A stretch of 7,684 nt of DNA. It comes from Chitinophagaceae bacterium (GTDB lineage Bacteria > Bacteroidota > Bacteroidia > Chitinophagales > Chitinophagaceae). The DNA lies in the NCBI GenBank assembly GCA_947461645.1, contig CANHMN010000074.1, positions 1 to 7,684 of the forward strand, given 5' to 3'. Positions 1-5,241 of this stretch are shown piece by piece. The number at the start of each line of letters is the position of its first letter. Positions within the stretch are counted from its first letter, which is position 1. Position numbers and translations under genes: made by a program. The notes under the pieces were generated by a model that saw only the letters and a program-made list of their open reading frames with translations, searched no databases and had not been told where the DNA came from.

Positions 1-20
1 AATGGATTAATGCAAAGGTT

Positions 21-38
21 CAGCAATTTCTATTGCTG
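21..38. other. Short perfect hairpin downstream of the His/Cys small-protein gene
   Basis: CAGCAAT and ATTGCTG form a 7-bp perfect stem around a 4-nt loop, about 47 bp beyond the stop codon of the minus-strand gene ending at 85. No clear T-run follows on either strand, so it is at best a weak terminator or an mRNA 3' structure. It could also be chance in AT-rich DNA. Confidence 0.3.
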
Positions 39-84
39 TTAAATACAAGGATTGACTAAAAGTACCGGTTGATACGCTGAAAAA

Positions 85-438
85 CTATGATAAAGAAGGC
101 GGTCCCCTATTGGAGCATTGTTGGATAAGTGATGTAGGGATTGAAAAAACATAAAACTGTTCAAGAGGTTGGGAAACGATGAAAGGTTTTTCAAGTCTCA
201 CAAATTTTACATCGCTAAAAATTGAGTAGTGATGAGAACATATTTGACAGTTTGCTTCGTCTGCCTGTTGGGTATAATTTGAAAAAGATGTTGATTCTTT
301 TTTCTTTGATGATTTATCTGTTAAGGTAATTGTTTCAAAACCATGTTGATGCCATAGCTGAACCGGAGTAGCAATAAAGGCATACATAGCCAATAATACG
401 GCGTTAATGAAAGTTTTGTATTTTCTAATTGGCCTCAA
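85..438 (-). CDS. Small exported/membrane-anchored protein with His and Cys-x-x-Cys motifs, function unknown
   Basis: The protein is 117 aa. An N-terminal hydrophobic segment (residues about 9-28) follows a basic start, so it is either an uncleaved signal anchor or a signal peptide; the rest should lie outside the cytoplasm. Directly after it comes H30-x-H32, then a Lys/Ser-rich linker (41-55), a C64-x-x-C67-x-H69-H70 cluster, and a C-terminal R-G-P-P motif at 111-114. The His/Cys pairs suggest a metal-binding or redox site, but this is inference. Similar short proteins with a His motif, a Cys pair and a terminal GPP are, as I recall, common in Bacteroidetes, often next to metal or TonB-receptor genes; none is visible here because the window ends. 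The start codon is TTG (no in-frame ATG upstream before a stop). It is supported by the promoter ending about 17 bp before it and by the preserved hydrophobic segment; an ATG at residue 18 would cut that segment short. Confidence 0.7.
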   Translation of the reverse strand: MRPIRKYKTFINAVLLAMYAFIATPVQLWHQHGFETITLTDKSSKKKESTSFSNYTQQADEANCQICSHHYSIFSDVKFVRLEKPFIVSQPLEQFYVFSIPTSLIQQCSNRGPPSLS

Positions 439-455
439 TTTATGTAACGTTGTTG

Positions 456-484
456 CAAATATATGACTTCTTATTGATTATCAA
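456..484 (-). promoter_or_regulatory. Bacteroidetes-type promoter for the His/Cys small-protein gene
   Basis: On the minus strand TATATTTG (456-463) is a perfect match to the Bacteroidetes -7 consensus TAnnTTTG. TTG (482-484, inside CTTTTG) lies 18 bp upstream, at the spacing expected for the -33 element. Transcription would start around 450, leaving a leader of only about 12-15 nt before the TTG start codon at 438. This is the best complete promoter in the window. Confidence 0.65.
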
Positions 485-735
485 AAGAAATATAAAGCTG
501 CAACTTTTGATTTTTTAGAGATAGCATTTTTTAATTTCTTATTCAATCTGGAGCCAATTTGATGCAGCGTGTTTTGTCAAAATAATTAGTCATATTGGAC
601 ATGTGATTAGAAATGATGACAAGTTAATTGCCTGTAAGAGCGCTAGTACAATTGCATCTTTTTGATTCAAGGCAAACTCCTACTTTCAACTTAATTTTAT
701 AATCTGTAGGTACTAATACAGTGGTTATTGCAAAA
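485..735. other. Intergenic stretch with no recognised gene
   Basis: This AT-rich DNA lies between the two divergent promoters. I see no ORF with a plausible start, no tRNA-like fold and no strong inverted repeat. It contains several poly-T runs (for example 511-516 and 529-534) but no GC-rich stem before them. Confidence 0.5.
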
Positions 736-779
736 TGTCGTTCAAATGACGTCCAATTGACGCCTATATGTCGAAAATT
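736..779 (+). promoter_or_regulatory. Four direct repeats at exact 11-bp spacing, probable operator or activator site
   Basis: The pentamer TG(T/A)CG starts at 736, 747, 758 and 769, an exact 11-bp period over four units: TGTCGTTCAAA, TGACGTCCAAT, TGACGCCTATA, TGTCGAAAATT. Several units also share pyrimidine or A/T at the following positions. The block ends 17 bp before the -7-like CATATTTG of the HTH gene, covering the place where a -33 element should be and where none is seen. Head-to-tail 11-bp units are the known binding pattern of OmpR/PhoB-type response regulators, so an activator replacing the -33 contact is the favoured reading. The protein that binds is not identifiable from the window. 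Confidence 0.55.
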
Positions 780-796
780 TTTTCATTTACTAATAT

Positions 797-804
797 CATA
801 TTTG
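797..804 (+). promoter_or_regulatory. -7-like promoter element of the HTH gene
   Basis: CATATTTG differs from TAnnTTTG by one base. It ends only 4 bp before the ATG at 809, so the transcript would be leaderless or nearly so. No TTG/TTTG is present 18-20 bp upstream; the 11-bp repeat block occupies that position. Confidence 0.4.
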
Positions 805-808
805 CAAA

Positions 809-1189
809 ATGGAATTTGGCGCAAAATTAAAAGAGATTAGAACAAGTTTGAATTACTCTCAAAAAGAGCTTTCTGAGCAAACAGGCTTAACCCTTAGAAC
901 AATTCAAAGAATTGAGAATAATGAGGTGAAACCAAGTCTTTATTCCTTAAAAGTAATTGGAGAGGTATTGAAAACGGACTTGTCTGAATTTGTAAAATCG
1001 TCCGAAGCCAAACCTTATGAATTTAATTTCACCATTAAAATCACAGATATGAATCAATTCTTAAATGACTTAAAAAGCTTGGTAAAAACCCACTGGAAAA
1101 CAATTTTCATTATTGTTCTTGTAATTTATCTATTCACAAGTTATACTGATATTAAATCTGGTATAATGGATGCTTGGAGCGGAAAATAA
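809..1189 (+). CDS. XRE/Cro-type helix-turn-helix protein with C-terminal membrane helix
   Basis: The protein is 126 aa. Residues 5-60 form a canonical HTH_3 domain: R11, the S17-Q18-K-E-L turn-helix start, the recognition helix T28-LRTIQRIE, the N-x-x-x-K-P-S loop at 38-43, then the final helix L47-L54. A linker (61-95) leads to one hydrophobic segment at about 98-113, ending in a short polar tail. The likely role is a sequence-specific DNA-binding regulator tethered to the inner membrane, with the HTH in the cytoplasm and about 13 residues outside. The linker and tail show no recognisable sensor domain. Start: the ATG at 809 gives the standard HTH N-terminus. There is no Shine-Dalgarno, and the promoter-like element lies immediately upstream. 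It stands alone, divergent from the gene at 85-438, behind an iterated operator-like block that could be its own binding site or that of another regulator. The target genes are unknown. Confidence 0.85.
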   Translation: MEFGAKLKEIRTSLNYSQKELSEQTGLTLRTIQRIENNEVKPSLYSLKVIGEVLKTDLSEFVKSSEAKPYEFNFTIKITDMNQFLNDLKSLVKTHWKTIFIIVLVIYLFTSYTDIKSGIMDAWSGK

Positions 1190-1525
1190 CCCCCTGCTTT
1201 TTTATCCGAGGTTTAACCTTTTAAACTATATCGTTCCGTTGTAAATAAAATCATTGGAACGATATAGTTTAATTCAGGCGAGTTTTTACAATAGCTTATA
1301 CAGCTTAGTCCATAGATCGCTTACCCAAGCTGCTTTGTTGGCAAATACACTAATTGTGGCGGAAATGAAAAACAAAAAGCAGATTATAGCACTATGCTAA
1401 ATTTCGAATCGTACGTTTAAGGAAATCATCATTTCAATTTGTTAATGCCTCGTTAATATCCCTCTTTAATAGGAATTCAAACTTGCTTTTTAATTGTACA
1501 GTAAACAAACTGACAAAGGCATTGT
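1190..1525. other. Gene-free region between HTH and SPFH genes
   Basis: Apart from the long inverted repeat at 1221-1272 this stretch holds no ORF longer than about 11 codons with a usable start, and I see no RNA gene. Low-complexity AT-rich DNA precedes the SPFH promoter. Confidence 0.5.
1221..1272. repeat. Perfect 17-bp inverted repeat with 18-nt spacer
   Basis: TTAAACTATATCGTTCC (1221-1237) is the exact reverse complement of GGAACGATATAGTTTAA (1256-1272). The 18-bp spacer is AT-rich and unpaired. It lies 32 bp after the HTH stop codon. It may serve as a transcription end or 3' RNA structure, but no T-run follows directly (GTTTTTAC comes about 9 bp later). It could also be the paired ends of a small mobile-element remnant or a binding site for a dimeric protein. 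A stem of this length with no mismatch is unlikely by chance. Confidence 0.7.
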
Positions 1526-1533
1526 TAAATTTG
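1526..1533 (+). promoter_or_regulatory. -7 promoter element of the SPFH gene
   Basis: TAAATTTG matches TAnnTTTG exactly. It lies 57 bp before the ATG at 1591, giving a leader of roughly 50 nt. No convincing TTG sits at the -33 position. The leader ends in a nearly pure A/T tract before the ATG and has no Shine-Dalgarno, as is usual in this phylum. Confidence 0.5.
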
Positions 1534-1590
1534 CACATCAGTTTCAATGCTTTCAATAAACTACCTCCCTTAAATTAAAATTAATTTTTT

Positions 1591-2460
1591 ATGAAGTATT
1601 TAAAATTTCTTCCTTTGGTATTTCTGATCAGTTGCTCTGTTGTCAAGCCCAATCAAATAGGCGTAAAGACTACTTTGGGTAAGATCAACTCTAAAATCAA
1701 TCAGCCGGGACCGGTACTCTTTAATCCATTTTCGACGAAAGTTATCAAACTAAATGTTCGAACCATGAATCTATCTATTAGAGAAAATCTACCATCTAAA
1801 GAAGGTTTGACTATATTATCTGAAAGCTCAATTCTTTATCACATCAAATCGGAAGATGTACCAAAAATTATTCAGGAAACCGGATTAAGCTTCGAGGAAA
1901 ATTTAATACTGCCAGTATTTAGATCTGCAGCATCTGATGTTTGTTCTCGCTACTACGCAAAGGACATGCACAGTGCGAAGAGAAATGAAATTGAAAAAGA
2001 AATTCAAAAAAGACTTTCAGAAGTGTGCGAACAAAAAGGATTTGTGATTGAAGCAGTACTATTGAAAAGCATATCATTGCCGCCAGGACTAACCAAGTCA
2101 ATCGAAACCAAGTTGGAAGCTGAGCAGGAAGCTTTGAGAATGGAATTTGTTCTTGATAGACAAAAGAAAGAGATGGAACGCCAAATAATTGAGGCAGAAG
2201 GGGCAAAGAAAACTAATGTAATACAAGCAGAAGCAAAAGCAGAGACTATGAAAATTGAGGCAGAAGGAAGAGCAAAAGGAATTGAGATTGAAGCTAAAGC
2301 AAACAAAAATGCCAACGATATGCTTAGCAGCAGCATTAACCCTAATATTTTAAAGCTCAAACAGATTGAGGCATTCATTAAATTATCTACTTCGCCTAAC
2401 ACCAAAACTATTATCACAGAAGGAAAAGGAAATCTACTAAACTTAATTGGTGAGAAATGA
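1591..2460 (+). CDS. Prohibitin-like SPFH-domain lipoprotein
   Basis: The protein is 289 aa. The N-terminus is a lipoprotein signal: K2-K5, hydrophobic 6-13, lipobox L12-I-S-C15, so Cys15 is the probable lipidated residue. The SPFH/band-7 domain spans about 20-165: the N-Q-I-G-V-K start, the G-P-V-L-F-N-P-F segment near 40-47, the F110-R-S-A-A-S-D-V-C block and K124-D-M-H-S-x-K-R, then S-I-x-L-P-P-G-L near 160-167. This is the Bacteroidetes prohibitin pattern. Residues 171-242 form a charged Glu/Lys/Ala coiled coil that includes four 11-residue repeats. The C-terminal I-x-x-I-E-A-F-x-K-L-S-x-S-P-N segment and I-I-T-x-G-K (259-279) are also typical. SPFH proteins make large ring or cage assemblies at membranes and often regulate membrane proteases. 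Here anchoring would be by lipid rather than by a transmembrane helix, placing it on the periplasmic side. It is monocistronic; the next gene is convergent. Confidence 0.9.
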   Translation: MKYLKFLPLVFLISCSVVKPNQIGVKTTLGKINSKINQPGPVLFNPFSTKVIKLNVRTMNLSIRENLPSKEGLTILSESSILYHIKSEDVPKIIQETGLSFEENLILPVFRSAASDVCSRYYAKDMHSAKRNEIEKEIQKRLSEVCEQKGFVIEAVLLKSISLPPGLTKSIETKLEAEQEALRMEFVLDRQKKEMERQIIEAEGAKKTNVIQAEAKAETMKIEAEGRAKGIEIEAKANKNANDMLSSSINPNILKLKQIEAFIKLSTSPNTKTIITEGKGNLLNLIGEK

Positions 2461-2489
2461 TATTGAGTTGAACATTATTGCCATTAAAA

Positions 2490-2519
2490 AAAGCCCGGAG
2501 AGATTTTTTTCCGGGCTTT
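2490..2519. terminator. Bidirectional intrinsic terminator between convergent genes
   Basis: AAAGCCCGGA (2490-2499) pairs perfectly with TCCGGGCTTT (2510-2519), leaving a loop of about 10 nt. On the minus strand the stem is followed by a run of seven T (complement of 2484-2490), a strong signal for the gene ending at 2540. On the plus strand the stem sits 29 bp after the SPFH stop and is followed by the weaker TTTGTTAT. Confidence 0.85.
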
Positions 2520-2539
2520 GTTATAAATGGAGCACCATT

Positions 2540-3322
2540 TTATTTCCCCATCACTTTGAATCGATAGGAAAAACCAAATGCAACATAATTATCAGGTGCA
2601 TTTTGGGTTACACCAAATCCACCTGACAAATCAATCATGATGTTATTGTTGATCAAGTAAGTAAAGCCGCCATCAAAACCGTGCCAGGCTATGGAAGATC
2701 TTGGCGCGAAGCCATATAACTCAGCATACATACCTAATTTATTGGTAATTGACAACCCTGTAGCAAAAGTATAAAGATAGCTTTCTTCAGCAGTTTCTCC
2801 ATTCCATTCAGCACCCAAATTATATGAAATGGAAAATGCAGGAGTAATGTTATGAGCCATCAAAAATCTAAAAGAAGGGGCTGCAAATGTAGTTCTTAAG
2901 TTTTTAGTGCTAACGTTTGCAGTAGTGAGGTGACCAATAAAGGAAGTATGTGGCACAATTCCTTTTTCTTTCCATAAATTGGCTTTAAAACCAATGGTAA
3001 CAGGCATCAATCCTATTACACTTTTACCACTCACCAAATCTTTGGTTTCTGCAATTTCTGTTATTAGTCTCATTTCCAATCGATCGTTGATGCCGTATTT
3101 CCATAAGCAAGAAGGATAAGTGAAAGCTCTGCTCGTTTTATCGGAATTTTCCATTAGAAAACCATTTTCGGCTTGTATGTATCCAACAGGAACGATGGCT
3201 GGTGTTTCTGTTTGATCTGGCCTGTCTAACTGTATGGGTCCGATTTGTTGAGCATGTCCATTTTTTACATTGGTTAAAATAAACCAAAGGACAAAGTAAA
3301 TTATCTTATTTTTTACAGTCAT
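2540..3322 (-). CDS. Putative outer-membrane beta-barrel protein (transporter / phenol-MetA-like family)
   Basis: The protein is 260 aa. A signal peptide covers residues 1-24 (K4-K6, hydrophobic 7-17, then N-G-H-A | Q-Q), giving cleavage after A24. The mature part opens with the D33-R-P-D-Q-T-E-T-P motif, which I associate with Bacteroidetes outer-membrane proteins annotated as 'transporter' (phenol degradation MetA-like). The remainder alternates hydrophobic and polar residues in short strands with many G/N/S turns and aromatic girdle residues. It ends in an A-F-G-F-S-Y-R-F strand, a typical last barrel strand, though the extra VMGK means F is not the final residue. Role: a small-molecule channel or structural barrel in the outer membrane; the substrate cannot be told. 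It has its own -7 element overlapping the stop codon of the receiver gene upstream, and a terminator behind it, so it can be transcribed alone or by read-through from the kinase operon. Confidence 0.75.
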   Translation of the reverse strand: MTVKNKIIYFVLWFILTNVKNGHAQQIGPIQLDRPDQTETPAIVPVGYIQAENGFLMENSDKTSRAFTYPSCLWKYGINDRLEMRLITEIAETKDLVSGKSVIGLMPVTIGFKANLWKEKGIVPHTSFIGHLTTANVSTKNLRTTFAAPSFRFLMAHNITPAFSISYNLGAEWNGETAEESYLYTFATGLSITNKLGMYAELYGFAPRSSIAWHGFDGGFTYLINNNIMIDLSGGFGVTQNAPDNYVAFGFSYRFKVMGK

Positions 3323-3359
3323 TTCAAATTACATCTTCGGTTATAAAAACTAAACATCC

Positions 3360-3367
3360 CAAATTTA
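3360..3367 (-). promoter_or_regulatory. -7 promoter element of the beta-barrel gene, overlapping the receiver stop codon
   Basis: On the minus strand TAAATTTG matches TAnnTTTG exactly, and its first three bases are the TAA stop of the response-regulator gene. The ATG at 3322 lies 37 bp downstream, giving a leader of about 30 nt. No clear -33 TTG is seen at 18-20 bp. Confidence 0.45.
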
Positions 3368-3787
3368 TTTTTCGGTTCTCATTATGCTGAAAGAGAATTG
3401 ATCAATTTTACGAATACCCTTTTCAAATTCCATAAGATCCATGGGCTTAACAAGATAATGTTGTACAAACGGTCTTGACTTTTCCAAATCTGCCGGTGCG
3501 CGGGAGGATGAAACAATGAAAATCGGTGTATCCTTCAAGGCATCGTCTTTTCGAATATAGGAAATCACTTCATGTCCGTTCAATCGGGGCAAATTAATAT
3601 CCATGAGTATTAAATCTGGCAAAGTGTGTTTGCCTTGTTTGGCATCTTCCAGATATTCAATCGCGGCTTCACCATGGCTAACCGAATTCAGAACGTTAGA
3701 AATCTTTCCATCATACAATGTTTCTTCTGTAAGCAGTACATCACCATGATTATCTTCCACCATTAATATAGAAATAGGCTTTACCAT
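3365..3787 (-). CDS. Single-domain (CheY/Rcp1-like) response regulator
   Basis: The protein is 140 aa, a stand-alone receiver domain. It has the acidic pair E11-D12, phosphoacceptor D63 in L-I-L-M-D-I-N-L-P, switch residue S93 (in I-V-S-S-S) and K114-P115; all catalytic residues are present. The D-N-H-G-D-V-L-L-T-E opening and L-P-R-L-N-G-H-E-V resemble the Rcp1 type that partners phytochrome-like kinases. There is no output domain, so phosphorylation must be read by a partner protein or passed on in a phosphorelay. The frame is open upstream to 3871, but the first 28 codons overlap the kinase gene and do not resemble a receiver. ATG at 3787 gives the standard M-V-K-P-x-S-I-L-M-V-E-D start, 14 bp after the kinase stop and behind a weak GTGGA. 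It is co-transcribed with the kinase and is its likely phosphate acceptor. Confidence 0.92.
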   Translation of the reverse strand: MVKPISILMVEDNHGDVLLTEETLYDGKISNVLNSVSHGEAAIEYLEDAKQGKHTLPDLILMDINLPRLNGHEVISYIRKDDALKDTPIFIVSSSRAPADLEKSRPFVQHYLVKPMDLMEFEKGIRKIDQFSFSIMRTEK

Positions 3788-3801
3788 AATTCCACTAGTT
3801 T

Positions 3802-5067
3802 TTAACGAGTAATTAATTTGGGTAAACTGAAATGAAAAGTAGTTCCCACTTGATGTTCTGATTCTAACCAAATACGCCCACCCATATTCTCAATGATTTT
3901 TTTCGTTATTGCCAAGCCCATACCCGACCCCTCATATTCCTCTTTGGTATGTAACCGCTGGAAAATGACAAAAATACGATCAAAATATTGCGGAGGTATA
4001 CCGATACCATTATCAGAAAAGTGAAACAACCATTGATCTTCTTCCTCCTCCATTCGCAACTCAATTTTGGGTTGAACTTCAGGCTTAGCGTATTTGAGTG
4101 CATTGTCAAGTAAATTCATCAAAACCTGCTCCAAAGGGGATTTCCACGTGAGCATTTTTATGGGATTAATCAGTTTAACTTCAGCGTTTCGCGATTCTAT
4201 TTTATTTATATAAAGCAACTTCAGGCTATTGAACAACTCTTCTAGATCTACTTCTTCCATTGCACTTTTAGTTTTTCCCACTCTTGAAAACTCGAGTAAA
4301 TCCAAAATGATTTTTTTCATACGCACGGAGCCCTCTACAGCATACCGAATATATGTCTTGCCTTTTTCATCCACAGTATCTGCATATTTCTTTTCAAAAA
4401 GTTTAAGAAATTCACTAATCATCCTCAGTGGTTCCTGTAAATCGTGTGATGCAACGTATGCAAATTGTTCCAGCTCCTGATTGATTCGGATAAGTTCCTT
4501 GGCTTTTTTTTCCACTTCCATCATTGCGTTTCTTCTCGAAATAGCTGATGACAAGTTTGATGTGATGCTCTGAAGGAAATGAAGCTCCTCCTCTTTCCAT
4601 CCTCTCTCATTCGTACAATCATCAAAACCAATAAAGCCATACATTTTACCTTCAATCCAAATCGGCAAGACAAGAATGGAAAGTATATCTTGACTCGATA
4701 AAATCTCTTTGGTATTTCCCTCCGGCATTGTCCTAACAATAGCCTCGAAAGGCTTGTTGTCTTGTAATGGCCTCATGAAATCAGCAGCTATTTCTACAGG
4801 AAGGTTTTGCAAATCGGGGTTGTCAAGCATGGGCTCAATTCCATTCTTTACCCACTCAAATCTTTGACTGGTTAACTCTTCCTGGGTTACGGGATCCGTA
4901 TGAAACTCGAAAAAATAAATTCGATCTACTCTTACATGCTCGCCAACCAATGCGAACACTTGTTTCAAGGCTGTTGTCCAATCGGAATAATCTAAAAAAA
5001 TAGAAACAATCTCGAAGTTTTTCTTTAGAAGAAAGTTCGTTTCAAATGAATTGGATGATGAGCTCAT
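3802..5067 (-). CDS. GAF-domain sensor histidine kinase
   Basis: The protein is 421 aa and soluble, with no transmembrane segment. Residues about 17-178 form a GAF sensor domain (including I130-L-V-L-P-I-W-I-E-G-K-M-Y-G-F-I-G-F-D-D). A helical linker (179-200) leads to the HisKA dimerisation domain with the H-box A-S-H208-D-L-Q-E-P-L-R; H208 is the autophosphorylated residue. An S-V-R-M-x-x-I-I-x-D-L-L-E-F-S-R X-region follows at 247-262. The catalytic domain (about 305-418) has an intact N box (N318, N322), G1 box D352-N-G-I-G-I-P, F box (I365-F-V-I-F-Q-R-L-H) and G2 box G380-S-G-M-G-L-A. The H-box and catalytic type are those of Cph1-like kinases. However, PAS and PHY domains are absent, and I do not see the usual Cys-His bilin-attachment pair (C151 is followed by T), so the ligand of the GAF domain is unknown. 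It is the first gene of a two-gene operon with the receiver 14 bp downstream. No clear promoter was found in the 174 bp upstream. Confidence 0.92.
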   Translation of the reverse strand: MSSSSNSFETNFLLKKNFEIVSIFLDYSDWTTALKQVFALVGEHVRVDRIYFFEFHTDPVTQEELTSQRFEWVKNGIEPMLDNPDLQNLPVEIAADFMRPLQDNKPFEAIVRTMPEGNTKEILSSQDILSILVLPIWIEGKMYGFIGFDDCTNERGWKEEELHFLQSITSNLSSAISRRNAMMEVEKKAKELIRINQELEQFAYVASHDLQEPLRMISEFLKLFEKKYADTVDEKGKTYIRYAVEGSVRMKKIILDLLEFSRVGKTKSAMEEVDLEELFNSLKLLYINKIESRNAEVKLINPIKMLTWKSPLEQVLMNLLDNALKYAKPEVQPKIELRMEEEEDQWLFHFSDNGIGIPPQYFDRIFVIFQRLHTKEEYEGSGMGLAITKKIIENMGGRIWLESEHQVGTTFHFSLPKLITR

Positions 5068-5218
5068 AAAAAATAATTGATACTGTAAGTTATAAAAGAA
5101 AGTCTGAAATTCAAGCCGGTTTTATGTGCTACTGATCTTAAGCAATTGAATGCTGTTAGCGTTTTTTGGGAGAAAATGTTGCTTATAACTACATCAATGA
5201 AATTGTGATGTTTACTAA

Positions 5219-5232
5219 CTGATTTACATCAG
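5219..5232. other. Small hairpin after the photolyase gene
   Basis: CTGAT and ATCAG form a 5-bp stem around a 4-nt loop, 10-23 bp beyond the photolyase stop codon. TGATGT (5207-5212) could instead pair with ACATCA. No T-run follows on the minus strand, so termination before the kinase gene is doubtful. The rest of 5068-5241 shows no gene and no convincing promoter. Confidence 0.25.
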
Positions 5233-5241
5233 AAATAACGA

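Noticed and set aside
1211..1273. Integron attC-like site (GTTTAAC ... GTTTAAT)
   Set aside because: The right-hand core does not fit GTTRRRY, the pairing is perfect where attC sites have bulges, and there is no integrase or cassette.
1364..1399. Eleven-codon frame ATG-AAA-AAC ... TGC-TAA
   Set aside because: It is too short to judge, is unrelated to the SPFH promoter downstream, and shows no attenuator-like structure.
1919..2417. Open frames on the minus strand inside the SPFH gene
   Set aside because: They are antisense shadows of a well-supported gene, with hydrophobic low-complexity translations and no promoter or start context.
3788..3871. N-terminal extension of the response regulator by 28 codons
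   Set aside because: It overlaps the end of the kinase gene, and the residues do not match a receiver domain, which begins normally at the ATG at 3787.
4229..4739. Short open frames in other frames over the kinase gene
   Set aside because: They overlap conserved kinase coding sequence and resemble no protein family.
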